A DNA stretch of 64,000 nt from Hanleya hanleyi. Taxonomy: Eukaryota > Mollusca > Polyplacophora > Lepidopleurida > Hanleyidae. This document shows, one piece after another, positions 7,970 to 15,413 of the stretch; the stretch's first letter is position 1, and each line of letters begins with the position of its first letter. Position numbers and translations under genes: made by a program. The stretch spans positions 62,001-126,000 of the forward strand of contig JAVTVY010037006.1 in the NCBI GenBank assembly GCA_036873755.1. The letters are read 5' to 3'. A model generated the notes under the pieces. The model did no database searches. It was not told the origin of the DNA and was given only the letters and a program-made list of their open reading frames with translations.

Positions 7970-8313
7970 ATGATGTCTGCGCGAGTACGGAAGCACGCCC
8001 CGACGCTCCGTGTATTGAGACGGCCCCACCCGAGTTGGTTCGAACCATTGTACGCGGCGCGGATTCTGACCTTGTACGCTGTCTGTGCGAGATCGGGTAC
8101 AACCTGTTAAAAGGCAACGTACCACTGACTCCGGATCAGAAGACCAAGTTGGCCAAGCATAAGACAGGTCCCCGAACCCTAGTCCAGAAGCGGGTCTCTC
8201 AAACACAAAAGAAAAAGGTGTTACAAAAAGGCGGCATTCTCGAGGCCATCTTAGCACCGTTGGCCGCTTCCGTGTTGGGTCCAGTATTGGGTGAACTCTT
8301 CGGCCGACAATGA
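7970..8313 (+). pseudogene. Basic virion-type protein (pX-like), frameshifted
   Basis: The conserved part reads in one frame from about 8020 to 8313: LVRTIVRGADSDLVRCLCE, then YNLLKGNVPLTP, a Lys/Arg-rich stretch with QKKKVLQKGG, then a hydrophobic, probably membrane-active C-terminus (ILEAILAPLAASVLGPVLGELF). I recognise this layout from Polintons and adintoviruses, where such proteins have been compared with adenoviral core protein pX. That frame has no ATG. The plausible start ATGATGTCTGCG at 7970 gives a basic N-terminus (MSARVRKHAPTLRVL) in another frame, so one indel lies at about 8010-8035. A weak TATA-like GATAAAAAG lies near 7927. The next gene's ATG overlaps the stop at 8310. Confidence 0.68.
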
Positions 8314-9145
8314 ACCACACGAAAAAAATGGTCCTCGATGAACCACGGCTCCTTCAAAACCTCCAATCGCCCTACCCTGTCCCACCTACGGTGAAGACCA
8401 TAAACACCCTCGATGAAAAGATGCAACAGATCTTACAAAGACCGGGGTTAAGCGACAGTGAGAAAGTACAACGGTACAATGAGACGCTTCAACCTTCATG
8501 GACCAATACAAAACCCTCTCTACCCCAGCACCACCACCACCACCACCACGCGACACACCGCCGACCTCAGCACCGCTCCAACAGCCGCCATTACCAGGGG
8601 CTGTGGGTGGTACACCCACAGCCCCACAGTGGGTGGAAGACGAAGTCCTGAAGAGTGTACCTGCATCGTTCAAGAAACAAGCTGGCCTGGTATTACAACG
8701 GATGAAACAGAATCCTAACATGACTTGGAATGATAAAGGTGAACTACTGGTACAGAATCAGGTGGTCCCCGGTACCCACATGACGGATTTAGTGAATGAC
8801 CTGATGCGTCAACGCAGGTCGCACACGGATCCTCGACGATGGGAGGTCTTCGCTCAAGGCTTGATAGACATGCATGTACCACAGGAATTGGTGGGGAACC
8901 CCCAGCGCTGGGCCTGGTTGCAGCGGACCCAGCAATCGCCGAGTGGCCGACTACCTTCTTGGGAAGCCGAGTGGGAACCGGAGTCACCCCCCAAAACACC
9001 ACAACGACGGGCACCTTCTTTTCACTCCTTTAAAAAACCACCCTTGATCAAGACACCCCACATCTTCAGAGCCGTGACACGTACCAAGTCACCGCGACGA
9101 ACACGACGCCGGACACAACCGCCCAAGGCCTGGAACACCTATTAA
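8310..9145 (+). pseudogene. Polinton structural protein of unknown role, frameshifted
   Basis: The N-terminal frame from ATG 8310 gives a helical segment (KKMVLDEPRLLQNLQ, then TLDEKMQQILQRPGLSDSEKVQRYNETLQ). After about 8485-8498 the gene continues in another frame: a Pro-rich linker from a CAC-type repeat, a globular part (VEDEVLKSVPASFKKQAGLVL, MTWNDKGELL, MTDLVNDLMRQRR, LVGNPQRWAWLQR) and a basic Arg/Lys-rich C-terminus ending at 9145. Proteins with this layout occur at this position in other Polintons. I do not know their function. One frameshift separates the halves. It overlaps the stop of the preceding gene by 4 bp. Confidence 0.65.
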
Positions 9146-9147
9146 AG
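9140..9147 (+). promoter_or_regulatory. TATA-like element (TATTAAAG)
   Basis: TATTAAAG overlaps the stop of the preceding gene and lies 39 bp before the minor capsid protein ATG at 9179, matching the spacing seen at the other Polinton genes. Confidence 0.4.
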
Positions 9148-9178
9148 CCAATAGCAGCAGCAGGACAGCTCAGTCGCC

Positions 9179-9969
9179 ATGTTTTACCTCACCCTACCCA
9201 GTAACAGTTCGCTGGATGTGTTTCCTGACAACACCTTGGCCAAGTACGTGACCCAGTTAACGCAACCGTTGCATTTACCTGGACGATGGGAATGTGGCCT
9301 CGTGGATATCCAATACCCTTACTCGTGGTACAACGTGCAAGCCAATGAAGTGTCGTACGAGGTGACCTACGAAGGAAAAAACACCCGTCTCACCCCCCCC
9401 CTGAAGGCCAATACGATACCCCCAAGGAGTTCATGCAGGGGCTGACAAGACTGTTGCATTATAAGGCTCTACAGGAGGTCATGAATACTTCAAAACCTGT
9501 GAAAACCTTTCCCTTCAAGAATCACGTGGACTTCGATTACAACGCACACAACGACAAGGCACAGATCCTCCTCACCGCCAACGTGAGTGTCGTACTGAGT
9601 CCTATCCTACAGCAAATGCTGGGTCTCGCTCACCCGACCTACACGGGTCCATCCGAGGACCATGGCCAGATCCCGATGGATATGAAGTCGGGTATGTACG
9701 GACTCTACGTCTATTCGGACGTGGTCGACAACCACATCGTGGGCGATATCAACACACCTCTGTTACGGGTGGTCCCCATTAAAAAGACGTATGGAGATCA
9801 AGTCACCCACAGTTTCACCCACATGCTCTACCTACCCGTACGACAAACCGACATCAACACTATCACGGTAGATATAAGAGATGACACGGGACGACCGGTC
9901 GCATTCGAACGAGGGAAAGTGGTGCTGACACTTCATTTCCGACAAGCACGTTCTCCCCACTTTGTATAA
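9179..9969 (+). pseudogene. Penton-like minor capsid protein, frameshifted
   Basis: The N-terminus MFYLTLPSNSSLDVFPDNT, followed by WECGLVDIQYPYSW, is characteristic of the Polinton single-jelly-roll minor capsid (penton) protein. The first frame runs to a C9 tract at 9393-9401. After it the conserved continuation (EGQYDTPKEFMQGL, VDFDYNAHNDKAQILL, LSPILQQMLG, GMYGLYVYSDVV) lies in a different frame and runs to 9969. A one-base contraction or two-base expansion of the tract would explain the shift. The C-terminal portion is well conserved. The stop overlaps the ATG of the next gene. Confidence 0.85.
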
Positions 9970-10351
9970 TGAAAGTACCTTACGACTGCGATGCACGCAG
10001 CTATATGGACTATTATGCCCAACAGGCCGGAGGTGGCCTTCCGGTCTTTAGTGGTGCACGCATGCAACGAGGACAAGGGCTGGGGAACAACGTTCCTGCC
10101 CTTGGTGACGCGTGGGGTAAAAGCAATCGATAAACAAGCGGTCCGAAGTGGACTGCAAGTCGCCGGTGATGTCTTGGGGGTACGGCACCCAAAGAAGCCT
10201 TGAAACGGCGGGCCAAAGAAGCGGGAGGCGTCTTGGTGGCCAAAGCACAACGCACCGTAGGGAATAAAGACCTGCACCACCGAAACCACGCACCAGTCGA
10301 CGACCGACCCAGCGACGACGCACATCGAAGACCCAGGATATCTTTTCTTAA
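9969..10351 (+). pseudogene. Gly-rich virion core/pVI-like protein, several frameshifts
   Basis: From ATG 9969 the first frame gives MDYYAQQAGGGLPVFSGARM and QRGQGLGN, a signature I recognise from Polinton/adintovirus proteins encoded just before the major capsid protein. These have been likened to adenovirus pVI or pX. The helical middle (FLPLVTRGVKAIDKQAVRSG, LQVAGDVL) is in a second frame. A following segment (PKEALKRRAKEAGGVLVAKA) is back in the first. The basic tail (TSRRPTQRRRTSKTQDIF) ending at 10349-10351 is in the third. At least three indels are therefore needed and no intact product is possible. The gene fills the gap between minor and major capsid genes. Confidence 0.7.
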
Positions 10352-10354
10352 AAC

Positions 10355-11651
10355 ATGTCTTTAATTTACGCAGAGTCCTGCCCCTCTACCAACAATGAAT
10401 TTGATTTGTGGACCGTGCCGCCTACACAGACCAGTACCGAACAAGGATTATGGGTGGAGCATCTCCCGCTCTCCAGCATCAACGAAACAGGGCCCATCGA
10501 GTTCACCATCAGTAATGCGGATACGGCCTATGTGGATTTAGCCCATACGTACTTGTATGTGAAAGCCAAGGTCGTCAATGGGGATGGCTCCAGAATCGTC
10601 AAAGCTGCAACGGTGGGCCCGACGAATCTCTGGCTGCACTCTATGTTTCAACAGGTGAATATTTTTCTCAGCGACAAACTCATCAGTGACTCGACCAACA
10701 CGTACTTCTATCGAGCCTACATCGAGAGGCTGTTGTCGTATGGACGAGAGGCTAAAAAGTCTCAGCTGACAGTCGCTTTATTCTACCAAGACACAGCCGA
10801 GCACATGAGCACAGTGGACAATGAAGGATATAACAAACGGAAGGCTTTCACCGCGAACGGCGCCTCGGTGGATCTCATGGGTCGACTGCACGCAGACATT
10901 TTCATGCAAGACCGATACCTCTTGAACAAGATCCCCATCAAAATTCGACTGATACGGGCGCCTCCGACCTTCGCCTTGATGGCCACTGACGTAGAGGGGC
11001 ATGCAGCCGACTATAAGATCGTCATCCAAGACGCAGTCCTGTATGTCCGAAAAGTGAAACCGAATCCAGCCGTTCAATTGGGACACCTCAAAGCCTTGGA
11101 AACAAAACCAGTCCAGTACCCTATCCGACGTGTGCAAACCAAAGTGTTTGATCCTGGCTTGTGTGGAAAATACCAGTTTCAGCGGAGCCTACCCAGAGAA
11201 TCCGTTTGACTTTAAACATTTCGGCATCAATTTTGTGGCCCTGCATGTGGACGGACAACAGGTCCCAGACACGGCCTTAACACCGAACTTTGGGAGCAGG
11301 AATTTCATTCGAGCCTATCAGAGCCTGTTTACAGCCGCCGGTCAAATCAACCAGGACGAAAGGAATATGATCAGTCGGGAGGACTACGCGAACGGATACA
11401 CGTTGTTCTGTTTCGATCTGACCCCCACCTTAGAGAACGACCATCAGCTGGCCCTCGCCAAGCAAAGCAATTTACGGCTGGAAATCCACTTTGCACGAGC
11501 CCTCGGGACCACCGTCAATGTGATCTGCTACGCCGAGTTTGACAACATCATTCAAGTGGACAAGGCGCGCAACGTCCTGTGTGACAATCAAAGCGTGACT
11601 GAGATACACCACTCTCTAGATAACGACTTTAGAACGATTATTATGGAATGA
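10355..11651 (+). pseudogene. Major capsid protein (double jelly-roll), frameshift plus deletion
   Basis: ATG 10355 opens with an acidic N-terminus and PLSSINETGPIEFTISNADT, LAHTYLYVKAKV, LWLHSMFQQVNIFLSDKLI and ADIFMQDRYLLNKIPIKIRL. These are hallmarks of the Polinton major capsid protein, a relative of adenovirus hexon-type double jelly-roll proteins. The second half (ENPFDFKHFGINFVALHVDG, NFIRAYQSLFTAAG, GYTLFCFDLTP, VNVICYAEFDNIIQVDKAR) is in another frame, ending at 11651. At about 11145-11175, between TKVF and ACVENTSF, roughly 20 residues normally present in the family appear to be missing. The lesion is therefore a deletion with frameshift. The product would be about the first two-thirds only. 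Confidence 0.92.
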
Positions 11652-11871
11652 GAATACTGATCAGCGATACGGATTTTGTATTTTTGGAACATCATGATGT
11701 CTTGTCGGCATCATTGAAAACTGTTGACCGCTTCTCTCTTGCAGGAAACTAGCCTATGTTTATGTATACTATGATTGTCTTTTTTGAATTTGGTGCTATA
11801 CTGTTATATTGATATGGAATAGGTCTTTGGATTATGGACGCGGATATTCTTTAATGGACGACGGCTGAATT
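11652..11871 (+). other. Intergenic spacer between capsid and protease genes
   Basis: This 220-bp spacer is the longest gap between genes in the element core. It is AT-rich with no ORF. A pyrimidine-rich stretch ending CTTGCAG at about 11728-11744 resembles a splice acceptor, but no matching donor or conserved coding sequence supports an intron. Confidence 0.4.
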
Positions 11872-12366
11872 ATGAATGACGGACTAGACGCTTGTATTTT
11901 GCCACCTTACATGGATACAGACCAGATAACCACCGTGCTGGAGAATGACCCAGGCACACGTATGGTCTTTCAAGGTGTGTTCGCAGGACCGTATGTATCC
12001 TGCTGCTTACGTTCTCAACACGGATCCGATGGATCGGTCCGGTGAACATTGGGTGGCCGTGTACTTGACAGAACAGCAGGGCGAATACTTTGACCCGTAC
12101 GGCCTGCCACCCCTCCATCCCGATTTAACAGACTTCATGGATCAAGGCACAGAGACGTGGTGTTGGAACAGTCAAACGTTGCAAAGCCTGACCAGTAGCG
12201 TGTGCGGACAATATTGCTTGTTTTACCTGTACCATCGATGCCGGGGGAAACCTTATCTACCATCGTATAGATGTTTGACGAGTACCCCAAGGCCGAGGAC
12301 CGAGATGTACTCGTATATGACTGGGCCGCCGATCATTTCAATGTACAAGGCCCGTTCTGTGCTTAA
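11872..12366 (+). pseudogene. Adenain-like cysteine protease, two frameshifts
   Basis: This is a Ulp1/adenain-family maturation protease. The catalytic set is visible in the middle frame: His in GEHWVAVYL, Asp in YFDPYGLPP and Cys in SVCGQYCLFYLYHR. The N-terminus (ATG 11872, or 11911 giving MDTDQITTVLENDPGTR) is in another frame up to GVFAG, so an indel lies near 11983-11990. The C-terminus (MFDEYPKAEDRDVLVYDW, ADHFNVQGPF) returns to the first frame, giving a second indel near 12245-12270. The two shifts restore the original frame overall but leave the catalytic core out of frame. In adenoviruses and Polintons this enzyme processes capsid precursors. Confidence 0.85.
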
Positions 12367-12486
12367 GTTATTTCACGAAAAGCCCCTGTTCTGGGCTTAA
12401 GTTCTATCGATTTCAATGTACAAACCCCCTGTTCTGGGCTTAAGTTCTATCAATTTCAATGTACAAGCCCCCTGTTCTGGGCTTCA
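12342..12486. repeat. 43-bp tandem repeats with hairpins at the protease 3' end
   Basis: CTGTTCTGGGCTT starts at 12386, 12429 and 12472, spacing exactly 43 bp. A more diverged first copy overlaps the protease stop (GTACAAGGCCCGTTCTGTGCTTAA). The second and third intervals also share TTCTATCRATTTCAATGTACAA. Copies contain AAGCCC-CTGTTCT-GGGCTT-like inverted repeats, giving 6-bp stems and 7-base loops in RNA. The array grew by duplication of the protease gene terminus and may form serial 3' stem-loops. Confidence 0.75.
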
Positions 12487-12531
12487 GTTTTCACGTGGTT
12501 GTTCTCACGTTGTTGTTGTTATTTATTGTTG

Positions 12532-12590
12532 AATAAAAAACAAAATGAGATCTCACAAAAACAAAACCTGTCTTGTGTGTTTTCTGTGTG
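12532..12590 (+). terminator. Polyadenylation signal for the Polinton transcript
   Basis: AATAAA at 12532-12537 is followed 34-53 bases later by a GT-rich stretch (TCTTGTGTGTTTTCTGTGTG, 12571-12590). This is the standard pair of elements for 3' end formation in animals. It lies after the last recognisable + strand gene. Confidence 0.6.
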
Positions 12591-12608
12591 AACATAAAAC
12601 AAACGGCC

Positions 12609-12746
12609 ATGAAGGCTATAACAGACATGTGGGATTCGGTCAAACTGGCCTTGAACACCGTTGAGAAAGTAGCCAATCAGTGGACTAAGATGGGGCCAAA
12701 TGTAACGAATGAATGTCCAGAAAACAATGCGAGAGCACTGCAGTAA
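12609..12746 (+). CDS. Small ORF of 45 residues, unrecognised
   Basis: ATG 12609 to TAA 12746 encodes 45 residues beginning MKAITDMWDSVKLALNTVEK, an amphipathic-helix-like pattern. It lies between the polyadenylation signal and the right terminal repeat, where more genes (including PolB) could have stood in a complete element. I cannot tell whether it is a real small gene, the remnant of a deleted one, or chance. Confidence 0.22.
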   Translation: MKAITDMWDSVKLALNTVEKVANQWTKMGPNVTNECPENNARALQ

Positions 12747-12935
12747 AACAGAGAGCCAATGAAATCAGCCCACAGACCAAGTACATGTTTTGGTCTAGGT
12801 TAAAAGCGGGCATTCCAGCACAAAAATGTTGACGAGGAGTTACAAGTTTTTACATGAGCAACAGGTGGAGTGAAAAAACTATAGAGGTTCGAGGTGCGGG
12901 TAAAGACCAGGAAGACGGCGAGTGGAGACTCGTCC

Positions 12936-12990
12936 AACACCTATAGATTAGGCTTATTACTATAAGTTCCATGGTTTCATGTATTTTGTC
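12936..12990. repeat. Partial extra copy of inner terminal-repeat sequence
   Basis: CGTCCAACACCTATAGATTA with the following TTATTACT and CATGGTTTCATG recurs at about 13577-13632 inside the right terminal repeat, and in inverse near 3460-3525. It marks a small direct duplication just inside the right terminal repeat, perhaps the scar of a rearrangement that removed genes. Confidence 0.55.
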
Positions 12991-13227
12991 GTGCCAATAC
13001 GGTTCTGGGGAAAATTGGGGGTTCCCCACTGACCATTTAACATGGGCATAGTGCTGGCGATATTGTGGGGGACCCTGGGCATTCCATGGGTGCTTCGGGA
13101 GGGCAGATAAAGGCTATCTATTGGCCCGGAGAGGGCCGAACCTAGCCGGAAGGGGGACCTTTGACCTTTTGACCAGGATGTGACCTTTGACCTTTTGACC
13201 CGAAATTCACCCGCGCACTTCCGGATA

Positions 13228-14866
13228 ACCCGCGCGCGCGCGTGCGGCCGGATAACCCGCGCAGACCGGGCCGGGGAAAACCTAGTGGGAAGTGGCCGGA
13301 TGTTGAAGAGGCCCCGGATGTTGAAGAGGTCCCGGATGTTGAAGAGGTGCCGGATTTTACAGTACATGCATTCCATACATGCGGTGGGAAACCCGGATGT
13401 TGAAAATAAGTACATGCATAAGGTCTAAGGAAAAACTGGAACTCTTCTGTGTTCGGAGGTAGTTTTTTTGGTCATAGAGGAATCCCCTTTTTGTTTGTTT
13501 ATTTTTGCGGAGATATACTGGACAATAAACGCTCGACCCTCGGGTCGCACAGATGCTAGACTCGTCCTAATAACATCGTCCAACACCTATAGATTATGTT
13601 TATTACTGTAAGTCTTCCTTCCCATGGTTTCATGAAAAAACCCTGACCTTGAACTATAGTGATCATGTGACCTCCCCGTGATGGAAAACCCCCAGAACCA
13701 AGTCAGTACATCCCATACAGTCATACCCAGGTCACGCCCGATTCACGCAGACCGAAAGTGACGTCATACCTGCGGAAAAACACCTGCGCATTCCCGTGAT
13801 GGAAAAACCCCAGATACAAGTCAGTACATGCATTCCATACAGTCAGACGAGGTCAAAATACTCGCTTCTGATTGGCTGTCAAAGGTCACAATTGGAACTC
13901 TTCTGTGTTCGGAGGTAGTTTTTCTCCCCAATATGCAAATTTTTTAGGTCAAAGGCAAATGAGAGTCAACATCCACTCTGTATACTAGTGATCACGTGAC
14001 CTTCCCGTGATGAAAAAACCCCAGAACCAAGTCAGTGCATCCCATACAGTCATACCCAGGTCACGCCCGATTCACGCAGACCGGAAGTGACGTCATACCT
14101 GCGCAAAAACACCTGCGCACTCCCGTGATGGAAAAAACCTCAGATACAAGTCAGTACATGCATTCCATACAGTTAGACGAGGTCAAAATACTCGCTTCTG
14201 ATTGGCTGTCAAAGGACACGATATGTAAATTTTTTAGGTCAAAGGTCAATGAGTCAATATCCACTCTGTATACTAGTGATCACGTGACCTCTCCGTAATG
14301 GAAAAACCCCAGATACAAGTCAGTACATGCATTCCATACAGTCAGACATAACCAGGTCACGCCCGATTAACGCAGACCGGAAGTGACGTCATACCTGCGC
14401 AAAAACACCTGCGCACTCTGACCTCCCCGTGATGGAAAAAACCCAGATACAAGTCAGTACATGCATTCCATACAGTCAGACGAGGTCGAAATACTCGCTT
14501 CTGATTGGCTGTCAAATGTCACAATTGGAACTCTTGTGTTCGGAGGTAGTTTTTCTCCCCAATATGCAATTTTTTTAGGTCAACGGTCAATATCCACTCT
14601 GTATACTCGAGATTGCCGAAGAATTTCCCCCGGCTCCCCGCGTATTTGGGACTACTTTCTGTCCGCGGAGGCAAACTGCATCACCGCCAAACCGCATCAC
14701 CGCGGAGGAATCCCCTACATGTCTAAACATGATCCAAGGTCAGACGATGGACGGAATAAGAAGATACATGTCAGTACATGCTCAAGTGCACTCATTGACC
14801 TTTGACCTCCCCACCTCCACAGAGGTCAATGGTCAATAAGCGTCAATTGGTCCTTTGTATACTACT
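13228..14866 (-). repeat. Right terminal inverted repeat (~1.64 kb)
   Basis: Reverse complement of the left terminal repeat. It begins inside with GC-rich CCGGATAACCCGCGC repeats, then three GGATGTTGAAGAGG repeats (about 13305-13350), then the block shared with about 3490-3730, then the motif array. It ends GGTCCTTTGTATACTACT. It has about three array units against four on the left. Just inside its edge, the stretch at about 13157-13200 carries two further TGACCTTTTGACC / TGACCTTTGACC sequences. Confidence 0.88.
13660..14600. promoter_or_regulatory. Tandem array of enhancer-like motifs (right)
   Basis: In reverse orientation to the left array, the CRE core TGACGTCA is at 13759, 14088 and 14384, spaced 329 and 296 bp. 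The ETS-type CCGGAAG precedes the last two, while the first has the diverged CCGAAAG. AGGTCAAAGGTCA (DR1) is at 14236-14248 and its reverse, TGACCTTTGACCT, at 14796-14808 nearer the end. GTGATCACGTGACC E-box sequences recur at about 13985 and 14277. Confidence 0.6.
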
Positions 14867-14872
14867 AACAGC
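14867..14872. repeat. Target-site duplication, right (AACAGC)
   Basis: Exact copy of 1901-1906 directly after the last base of the element. Confidence 0.93.
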
Positions 14873-14879
14873 GAAAAAC

Positions 14880-15290
14880 TTACTCTTTCTGTATATCTCT
14901 CGTTCGTCCAATTGTTCTAGTCAGTTTCATCTTTCGTCCAGTTGGTTATACACTTAATATAATTCTTCCACTTGCTCAAGACACTTTGCATTTTGTCCAA
15001 GTTACAATTTCACCTTTCTTCGGTTCAGTTGTTCTTCAAGTTATAGTTTTATCTTTCTGTCAGTTGTTCGATTTGGTTTGGTTTTACTTGGGCACTCAGT
15101 TGTGGTACGATTGGCACTTACAGGACCATCTTTCATCCAGTCGTTAAAAGATTCACCTACCATCTGGTTCTTTGCTGTTAATTATATATTCCATTCTAGT
15201 TGCCAGCAGTTTTATTTTTCGCAGTTTGTTTAATCTTTCGTACACTAGCTTGTTCAGGTTACAAGTTACGATCTTTCGTTTGTTTCGTCG
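14880..15290. repeat. Dispersed repeat, right copy (inverted relative to the left one)
   Basis: Starting within about 10 bp of the Polinton target duplication, this AT-rich block is made of CTTTCGTCCAGTTG-type words. Over about 14926-15020 it closely matches the reverse complement of 1150-1250 (shared GTTATACACTTAATAT and CTTCCACTTGCTCAAGACA). It is host repeat DNA, not part of the Polinton. Confidence 0.6.
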
Positions 15291-15388
15291 CTAATTAACA
15301 TTTTTTGACAAGTATACGTATCTTCCAAGTTTCCAGTATATAACTTCCATTTCGTAACCGTTATTTCTTTCAACTTTTTTCAGTTATA

Positions 15389-15413
15389 GCTATATATATA
15401 TATCTATATATAT
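15389..15413. repeat. AT simple repeat
   Basis: Run of TATATATATATATCTATATATAT-type sequence. Confidence 0.7.

Larger units (their letters stand above)
1907..14866 (+). mobile_element. Polinton/Maverick element lacking PolB
   Basis: A 12,960-bp element with long terminal inverted repeats beginning AGTAGTATACAAAGGACC, ending with the reverse complement, and flanked by AACAGC duplications. Inside, all on the + strand, are genes diagnostic of Polintons: integrase with chromodomain, A32-type ATPase, adenain-like protease, double-jelly-roll major capsid protein and penton-like minor capsid protein. The virus-like gene set implies past ability to form virions. Polintons are usually 15-20 kb and encode a protein-primed DNA polymerase B of over 1,000 residues. 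No such ORF, intact or fragmentary, is recognisable here. Most genes carry inactivating lesions, so this copy is probably non-autonomous. An adintovirus-like relic is an alternative name for the same kind of object. Confidence 0.95.

Noticed and set aside
7945..8313. 122-residue ORF taken as a full gene
   Set aside because: Its apparent start is TTG and its first ~25 residues do not fit the family. The ATG at 7970 in another frame fits better, so I call a frameshifted gene.
11728..11760. Splice-acceptor-like CTTCTCTCTTGCAG before the protease gene
   Set aside because: No donor or split coding sequence could be paired with it; the frame changes in the protease are at other places.
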